Assembly (NCBI GenBank): GCA_034678485.1
Contig: JAXDBU010000105.1
Location: 1 to 64,000 of the forward strand
Reading direction: 5' to 3'
DNA from: PLanc-01 sp034678485
GTDB lineage: Bacteria; Planctomycetota; Phycisphaerae; Sedimentisphaerales; Anaerobacaceae
DNA: 64,000 bases
Shown: piece after piece, positions 59,153 through 64,000 of the stretch
How positions within the stretch are numbered: the first letter of the stretch is position 1
Layout of the letters: each line of letters starts with the position of its first letter
The notes under the pieces: generated by a model
Told to the model about the DNA's origin: nothing
Databases searched by the model: none
Seen by the model: the letters and a program-made list of their open reading frames with translations, nothing else
Translations under genes and position numbers: made by a program

Positions 59153-61269
59153 CCCTTCCCATTGGACAGCTTGCGTGCCCAGATCATGCTCAGAAAACGG
59201 TCGATCAGACCGGATGATATGAAAAGGTCGACGGCTCTCTCCGTATCTGCTCTCCAATCTCCCCACAGAGCAACCGCTCTCTCTCCGTGCTCAATGTCGT
59301 GTTGAACCCTGGCGGTCCCTTCAGCAATCGGATCGAGTCGTAGCTTATCCGTCAGATCAGCCGTGACCTTGTTGACAGCATGTCCGCCCACCGAGATCAG
59401 CGGACACATCAGCCACCGCTTGTCTTCAATAAGCGCGCCGTCCGTCACAACACAGGCAAATTCCAGATCTCTGTCGGAACCTCGCTTGTCGATTTCCTGC
59501 TTGAGTCTCAGCGCAATGAGACCATCGTATATCTGGCAGAGGACCCCAGAGCCGACGGCAATGATGATGCTCTTGCGGCAATCAGGACGCGGCTCTGCAA
59601 TTAGTTGACAGACATCAACCGGACATCTGGGATGCTTGTACGTCGGCTCATACTGCTGAACGTATTTGAACAACTCCTTGGCTTCAAGAACCTCAAGTCT
59701 TTCCCAGTGGGCCATCGCCCGTTCGAATACTGCCGCCAGCTCCACTCCCGTCAGGCGAAGATCGTCAAACGCCGCCCGCACTCCCATGCCAACCACCAAA
59801 CCCAGCCCTCCGAAGCGAATATCGCTATCGTCGACAGTGAGCGCATGGCAATCATTCACAAAAATGTGCATCCTCCCCGCCTTTCGCGCTATCAGGAGGA
59901 GATTCTCCGCGTCGCCACGTCTGACATGGGCAAGCCGATCATTACACCCAAGATCAGACCACCTTCCTTGCCAACGCTTCGATATGTTGACAACACCTTT
60001 CCCGTTAAGAAGGAACTGATAGTAGTCTCCCGGATACCGGTCCCCAAATTCGAAGCCGAACCACTGGTCGTGAGGCCCATCCAGCTTTCTGATGCGCGCC
60101 TCTGCCACGAATTCCGTCATCTTGGGCAATGCGGCAATCTCCTGTCCCAGATAGTCCTCAGGCCGGGCCGCCATTACGTAGGCTCCATCCTCAATACTGG
60201 TCACACCGCCAGGAGCTTCGCCAACGTAGAGACCGAAGGTGTCCGACATGAAGTCAATGTGCTGGGAGAAGGTGCTGAGGTTCAGCGTCTTCACATCCAC
60301 GATCCGCATCGGTTCATCGAGTGGCCTTCCACCCGTCTGCCCCAGAGACGTCTCTGAAACGTCCGCCCGTCCAGCGATGGCCTCTCCCCCTGCAGTTGAC
60401 GGCGTTCTGCTTCGCCCAGCCAGCAACTCCACCAGTTCACCCGCGCTGTTTGGCCGATGACAAGGGTCTTTCCCAAGAGATCGCAGAAGCGCAGAACTCA
60501 CGCAGGAATTCACATCCTCCAAAGGAGGAGCTTCTTTGAGCCGTATTTGTTCGCGGAGATCACCAGTATGAAATGGAGGATGCCCCACCATGCACTCGTA
60601 TAGGACCGCGGCGAGCGAATAGATGTCCATACTGGCAGCGGGGGGTTGGCCGCGGAGTTGTTCGGGACTCATGTAGGGAAGCGTGCCGGAGGTCTCCTGG
60701 CCAGTGACGCGCGTGAGGCTGTCCTTCATCTCCCGGGCAATGCCGAAATCGAGAATCTTCGCGACGCCGTGACTGTCGATCATGATGTTCGAGGGCTTCA
60801 AATCGCGATGTAGCACAGGCGGCTCCAGGCTGTGCGCGTAGTCCAGGCCCGCGGCAATCTGCCCGGCGATTGGCAACAGTTCCTCCAAGGTCAGTCTTTC
60901 ACCATCCCGTTCGGCCAGAAGTTGATCCAGCGTCCTGCCCTCGATGTACTCCATGACGAGGAACTTCTGATGGCCGTCGGTATGCAGGTCATGCAGACGG
61001 ACGATGTTGGGGTGGCTGAGCTTGCGGGCAATCTGGGCTTCTCTCACGAGCCCCTTGATCGCGCGGGGATTGCCCGCCAGCGTGGGCGGAATGAATTTGA
61101 TCGCAACCTTCGCATTGTCCAGTTCCGCATCCTCCGCCAGGTAGACCATCCCCATGCCGCCCTCGCCGAGCTTGCGGATAATCTTATACCGTCCGCCCAG
61201 CAGTTTGCCTTCCGGCCCGCCGGGTATCGTCGACGAACTGTCCAACGTATCGAAATCGTCTCGATTCAT
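59149..61269 (-). CDS. Ser/Thr protein kinase with lectin-like beta-sandwich C-terminus
   Basis: A 706-aa protein. Kinase domain about 27-285: GEGGMG, Lys58, HRDLKPSN (Asp156), DFGIARE, MSPEQLRG. It is a close paralog of the kinase at 49560, both starting with FDTLD. No membrane helix is visible. Residues about 340-520 resemble a concanavalin-like/DUF1080-type sandwich (EARIRKLDGPHDQWFGFEFG, YQFLLNGKGVVNISKRW, LIARKAGRMHIFVNDC, VRAAFDDLRLTG). The remaining part (about 530-706) is unrecognised, with CPVDVCQLIAEPRPDC and a Rossmann-like segment SIIIAVGSGVLCQIYDG. The 3' end overlaps the MIT-AAA start by four bases, so kinase and ATPase are made together. Confidence 0.87.
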   Translation of the reverse strand: MNRDDFDTLDSSSTIPGGPEGKLLGGRYKIIRKLGEGGMGMVYLAEDAELDNAKVAIKFIPPTLAGNPRAIKGLVREAQIARKLSHPNIVRLHDLHTDGHQKFLVMEYIEGRTLDQLLAERDGERLTLEELLPIAGQIAAGLDYAHSLEPPVLHRDLKPSNIMIDSHGVAKILDFGIAREMKDSLTRVTGQETSGTLPYMSPEQLRGQPPAASMDIYSLAAVLYECMVGHPPFHTGDLREQIRLKEAPPLEDVNSCVSSALLRSLGKDPCHRPNSAGELVELLAGRSRTPSTAGGEAIAGRADVSETSLGQTGGRPLDEPMRIVDVKTLNLSTFSQHIDFMSDTFGLYVGEAPGGVTSIEDGAYVMAARPEDYLGQEIAALPKMTEFVAEARIRKLDGPHDQWFGFEFGDRYPGDYYQFLLNGKGVVNISKRWQGRWSDLGCNDRLAHVRRGDAENLLLIARKAGRMHIFVNDCHALTVDDSDIRFGGLGLVVGMGVRAAFDDLRLTGVELAAVFERAMAHWERLEVLEAKELFKYVQQYEPTYKHPRCPVDVCQLIAEPRPDCRKSIIIAVGSGVLCQIYDGLIALRLKQEIDKRGSDRDLEFACVVTDGALIEDKRWLMCPLISVGGHAVNKVTADLTDKLRLDPIAEGTARVQHDIEHGERAVALWGDWRADTERAVDLFISSGLIDRFLSMIWARKLSNGKG

Positions 61270-61320
61270 CGCTGCCCTTGTCCCTTTGCCCTCTGTGCCT
61301 TTGTGCCTTTGCCCCTTCCC
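61270..61320 (-). repeat. Purine-rich minisatellite upstream of a kinase gene
   Basis: On the minus strand four to five imperfect 8-10-base units (AAAGGCAC, AAAGGCAC, AGAGGGC, AAAGGGAC, AAGGGC) end in the ribosome site of the kinase. Changes in unit number would alter the leader and several Shine-Dalgarno-like words. Confidence 0.55.
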
Positions 61321-61323
61321 CTC

Positions 61324-61953
61324 TCACGCCTGCTCAGGTTCCTCTTTGTCCTGCTCTGGGGTCTTGAAGACGTTCTTGTCGATGTTCTCCCAGGCGGATT
61401 CGGTGAGTTCCTCCTCGCCGGCTTCTTCCATGGCCGCGACGATCTTCTGGATGTCGGGATCGACCGCCTCGGTTTCCGCATCCTCCTCTCCGAGTATATC
61501 CAGGAGCCGTTTTGACTGGGCGTCGCCCTGTTTGCTCTTGACCTTCATGTCGAGCATGAACTGCTCGAGCTGCTCGGGCTCGACCGAGCCGATCACGCCC
61601 CAAAGGCCTTCGGATTTGAGCAGCTTCTCCCGGCGCTTGATCTGCGAGAGTTTGCCCGTGACGAGGATCTGGCGGCTGACGATATTGCTGGCCTTGACCA
61701 CATCCTTGGCTTCATCGTCCACCTGCTTGATCTGGACGGCGAGGGCTTGTTTCTCCAGGGCGCTCTTCTTCTTACGGCCCTCCTCGAACAGGGCCCGCTT
61801 CTTCGCCTCCAGGTCGTTGACCTGCTTGATGAATCCCTCCTGGACGGTTTGCAGGCGGATCTTCTCGTCCTCGAGCTGATTCGTAGTCATCTTCTCGATG
61901 GCGGAGAGCTTCCCGCCGAACAGTCCCGTCAATTTCCCAACGAAATTCTTCAT
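61324..61953 (-). CDS. Second ESCRT-III-like coiled-coil protein
   Basis: A 209-aa helical protein. An amphipathic start (FVGKLTGLFGG) could insert into membrane. A long helical hairpin follows: NQLEDEKIRLQTVQEGFIKQ, RKKKSALEKQALAVQIKQVD, IVSRQILVTGKLSQIKRREK. After a turn come a shorter helix (EPEQLEQFMLDMKVKSKQ) and an acidic, disordered end with a possible motif ESAWENIDKNVF. This helix order, basic first half and acidic tail is that of ESCRT-III subunits, but the resemblance is weaker than for 54595-55203; a generic coiled coil is possible. ATG 61953 has AAAGGAG nine bases upstream and overlaps the previous gene's stop. Confidence 0.6.
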   Translation of the reverse strand: MKNFVGKLTGLFGGKLSAIEKMTTNQLEDEKIRLQTVQEGFIKQVNDLEAKKRALFEEGRKKKSALEKQALAVQIKQVDDEAKDVVKASNIVSRQILVTGKLSQIKRREKLLKSEGLWGVIGSVEPEQLEQFMLDMKVKSKQGDAQSKRLLDILGEEDAETEAVDPDIQKIVAAMEEAGEEELTESAWENIDKNVFKTPEQDKEEPEQA

Positions 61954-61955
61954 AG

Positions 61956-62735
61956 TCACGTTCTCCTTTTCACAACCGGGCCTACCCCTCGGACTGTGGT
62001 CAATTTCAAATCCGCAGATTCCTGGCAGAGGTTCGTCGCCACGTCTTTTACGAATGCCACGCCAAGACCCCTGGCCTCGGCGATCTTCTCGAGGTTGGCA
62101 AAATCCTGCACAACCACCGCCTTTTGTATCTCATCTCGGCACACCTGCCTGCGTTCCTCCAGCGTCAGGCCGCAGAAATACTGAATATGCTGTCGAACGC
62201 CCGCGTCCTTCGCATCCCAGAAGAGCGTCACAATCTCGGGACCTACGAGCACCGGATGGACCCAGGCGGACGCCCACCCGGAGCCGGGCGGATCGTTTCT
62301 CACGAATTGTCTCGCGTCTTCGCTCCACCCGACCGGACTGAACAGGCCCAACAGGGACCCGCAGCGATTCCGCGTCGCGGTGTCCGTCTCCTCGGAGAGG
62401 ATTCGATGGAGTTCCATGAGCGACAGCGGCTCATCGTCCGTGTCCTCCTGGACAAAGCGCTCCAGCCGGAGCACGACCCTGGCCGTCAGCACGACTCGCT
62501 CGGTCCGCTTGCCGAACAGACCGGATCTGCCGTCGATCTGAATCGTCACGTTCTTGCCCAGCGGGTACTTCGCCTCCAGCTCGCGCCGCAGGACTGCGCC
62601 TTTTGTCAAATCCCGCAGTTGGCTGACACAGTCCTCACTGCGCATGGCGCCGGCGCCCGGCGTGCCGCAAACGTTGTCTCTGAATCGCGTGATGAATCGC
62701 TCTTCCGCCAGCTTCACCGTCTCGGTGTTGGACAT
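61956..62735 (-). CDS. Hypothetical cytoplasmic protein of the cluster
   Basis: A 259-aa protein not recognised. No signal or membrane helix. The first half (about 45-110) is beta-rich with KNVTIQIDGRSGLFGKRTER; the middle has a Gly/Trp-rich stretch (DPPGSGWASAWVHPVLVGPE); the end is helical with EERRQVCRDEIQKAVVVQDF. GAGG lies five to six bases before ATG 62735, and its stop overlaps the start region of the ESCRT-III-like gene, so the two are coupled. Its position suggests an accessory partner of the coiled-coil subunit. Confidence 0.62.
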   Translation of the reverse strand: MSNTETVKLAEERFITRFRDNVCGTPGAGAMRSEDCVSQLRDLTKGAVLRRELEAKYPLGKNVTIQIDGRSGLFGKRTERVVLTARVVLRLERFVQEDTDDEPLSLMELHRILSEETDTATRNRCGSLLGLFSPVGWSEDARQFVRNDPPGSGWASAWVHPVLVGPEIVTLFWDAKDAGVRQHIQYFCGLTLEERRQVCRDEIQKAVVVQDFANLEKIAEARGLGVAFVKDVATNLCQESADLKLTTVRGVGPVVKRRT

Positions 62736-62819
62736 CTGAACCTCAAGCCTGGGTTTCGAAACTCCGGACCGTTGCGCCGCGTGCATGCCAACCGTCTCGG
62801 CACGCAGACGAGCGGCTTG

Positions 62820-63338
62820 TCACCCTGAACCTGCCATGTTTTCAACGCGGAACCGTTCCATCTCGCCTGCTATGCGGATGATGCCGGCCGCCGCACAGAG
62901 GAACGCCAGGACCCCGACGATACCCGTCGTCCACGTGCAGCGAAACGCCATGAGGGCAAAGGCCATCAGCCCGCCCGCGCCTGCGTAGGCGAGAATCAGC
63001 ACGGCGTTGGTCACGTTCGACTCGCGAGCCAATGCCCAGCGGATCACAGGCGCCCCCGCCAGGCAGAGCAATCCGTATCCGACGGACCAGTAGATCGCCC
63101 GCAACAGGGGATGGGTCCCTGTCACAGCGGTGGTGATCGGCCCCATGTCGCTCTCAGGCTGCTGCACCGCGGAATTCGGATCGGACGCGTCGTTCTTCCA
63201 CAGGGCGGAGGAAAGCGGCAGGGCAGGGAGCTTCTGCGAGAGCATTCCGACGAACGAATACGCGTGGACGGCGCCGTACACCAGCAACGCAGTCAGTGCG
63301 TAACGGGCCTTGCAGATCGCCAGTATCGACCTCAACAT
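62820..63338 (-). CDS. Small multi-pass membrane protein
   Basis: A 172-aa protein with about four hydrophobic segments (residues 12-34, 82-100, 107-127, 130-150) and a polar loop between the first and second (ALWKNDASDPNSAVQQPESD). No family recognised. GGGGAGG eight bases before ATG 63338 is a strong ribosome site. As an upstream gene of the cluster it could be the membrane receptor or anchor for the cytoplasmic coiled-coil and ATPase proteins; this is inference from position. Confidence 0.65.
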   Translation of the reverse strand: MLRSILAICKARYALTALLVYGAVHAYSFVGMLSQKLPALPLSSALWKNDASDPNSAVQQPESDMGPITTAVTGTHPLLRAIYWSVGYGLLCLAGAPVIRWALARESNVTNAVLILAYAGAGGLMAFALMAFRCTWTTGIVGVLAFLCAAAGIIRIAGEMERFRVENMAGSG

Positions 63339-63447
63339 AACTCAAGCCTCCCCTGTCGAGCCGTCCGAAGGGACCCGATCCTTACAGAATCCTGCGTCGA
63401 GAGCCGGGGTGTCCGGCATCGGCGAGACATGCTCCGTGCACCCTGTT

Positions 63448-63999
63448 TCACGGACCGACCTCGGGATTCTGCTTTCGCCAGAAGGCGTTCACCGCAGACT
63501 GGGTCATTCCCATCCAAATCAGCCAGCCGGCGTACGGGATGAAGATGAGCAGGCCGAGCGTTCCGTAGTGTCCGGCCACGCTCGGATCGACACCCGCGGC
63601 CAGTTCCATCTTTCGGACCAGTCCCGGCAGACGGAAGGCGCCGACGACAGCCATCGCCCCTCCGACCACCATCAACAGCAAAACCGTGAGGGCCGTCTCG
63701 GGACTGGGTTCGTCCATCCCGCCCCCGTATTCGATCGCATCGAAGTCGATCATGGAGAAGAACACGGCGCAGCACAGCCACCCACACACGATGGGAATCA
63801 CTACGTGGGCAAGAGTGGCCGCGCCGGGCGGCGGAATTCGCATGTCACGATGGTGGTGGATGAACCGTCGGGCTTCGCGCCACAGGCTGTAGAACCATAT
63901 CACGTAGTAGACGCCGAACGTGAAGACAGACAGAAGGATCACGTTGCCCACGGTGCGGATTCTGCCGACGGGCCCGTCTTGCGGCGGTCGGGCTTGCAC
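63448..63999 (-). CDS. DUF4234-like membrane protein, 5' end at window edge
   Basis: At least 183 aa with four or so helices. The opening VGNVILLSVFTFGVYYVIWF followed by YSLWREARRF resembles the DUF4234 type of small membrane domains. A second pair of helices flanks LPGLVRKMELAAGVDPSV. The frame may begin at GTG 63999 or continue beyond the window, so the true start cannot be set. Same strand and order as the kinase/ESCRT-like cluster. Confidence 0.6.
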   Translation of the reverse strand: MQARPPQDGPVGRIRTVGNVILLSVFTFGVYYVIWFYSLWREARRFIHHHRDMRIPPPGAATLAHVVIPIVCGWLCCAVFFSMIDFDAIEYGGGMDEPSPETALTVLLLMVVGGAMAVVGAFRLPGLVRKMELAAGVDPSVAGHYGTLGLLIFIPYAGWLIWMGMTQSAVNAFWRKQNPEVGP

Positions 64000-64000
64000 A

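Overview
The window is a GC-rich bacterial chromosome segment, most likely from a planctomycete of the Phycisphaerae type. This rests on gene style, not on a marker-gene tree: prepilin-like proteins with an H-X9-DG motif, several Ser/Thr kinases fused to formylglycine-generating-enzyme (FGE) domains, a GreA/Rnk-like factor with an unfamiliar N-terminal domain, and many short intergenic repeats. I recognised no rRNA, tRNA, CRISPR array, prophage or intact insertion sequence.

Left part (1-26 kb). It opens with a probable fructan/sucrose locus: a partial GH32 hydrolase not closed inside the window, a PfkB sugar kinase and a GntR-LacI chimeric regulator. Housekeeping genes follow (holA, gyrA, phoU, rmuC, coaD), with a CPA2 antiporter carrying a PTS EIIA-like tail, a second prepilin-like gene, a decayed APC permease, and three tandem copies of a small Cys/His domain, the third fused to a GreA/Rnk-type domain. 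At 20.4-23.1 kb lies an unusual gene: a membrane M50-like segment fused to an enolase whose two domains are in swapped (circularly permuted) order with the catalytic residues retained. psd-pssA (phosphatidylethanolamine synthesis) and a PilZ protein follow.

Middle part (26-47 kb). This holds purB, pyrE, split coaB and coaC, the conserved yicC-gmk-rpoZ run, secG, tpiA, pheA, ogt, a secreted ankyrin protein, an LtaS-like sulfatase and parB. Between them lie remnants: a GH95 fucosidase collapsed in frame, a REP-type transposase lacking its HUH motif, and an AraC regulator fragment joined to a Gfo/Idh/MocA fragment. A 1.5 kb stretch at 44.0-45.5 kb has no recognisable gene.

Right part (47.8-64 kb). 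Thirteen genes all face left, mostly tightly spaced: a two-FHA zinc-ribbon protein, three Ser/Thr kinases (two ending in FGE folds, one in a lectin-like sandwich), an SPFH protein with zinc ribbons at both ends, a small helix-turn-helix protein, a small zinc-finger protein, two coiled-coil proteins resembling ESCRT-III/CHMP subunits, an AAA ATPase with an N-terminal MIT-like hairpin and a Vps4-like C-terminal segment, one unknown protein and two membrane proteins. I read this as a candidate phospho-regulated bacterial membrane-remodelling system, built like ESCRT-III/Vps4 but tied to SPFH and FHA/kinase partners. It is the most interesting system here, followed by the permuted enolase and the Cys/His-domain triplet.
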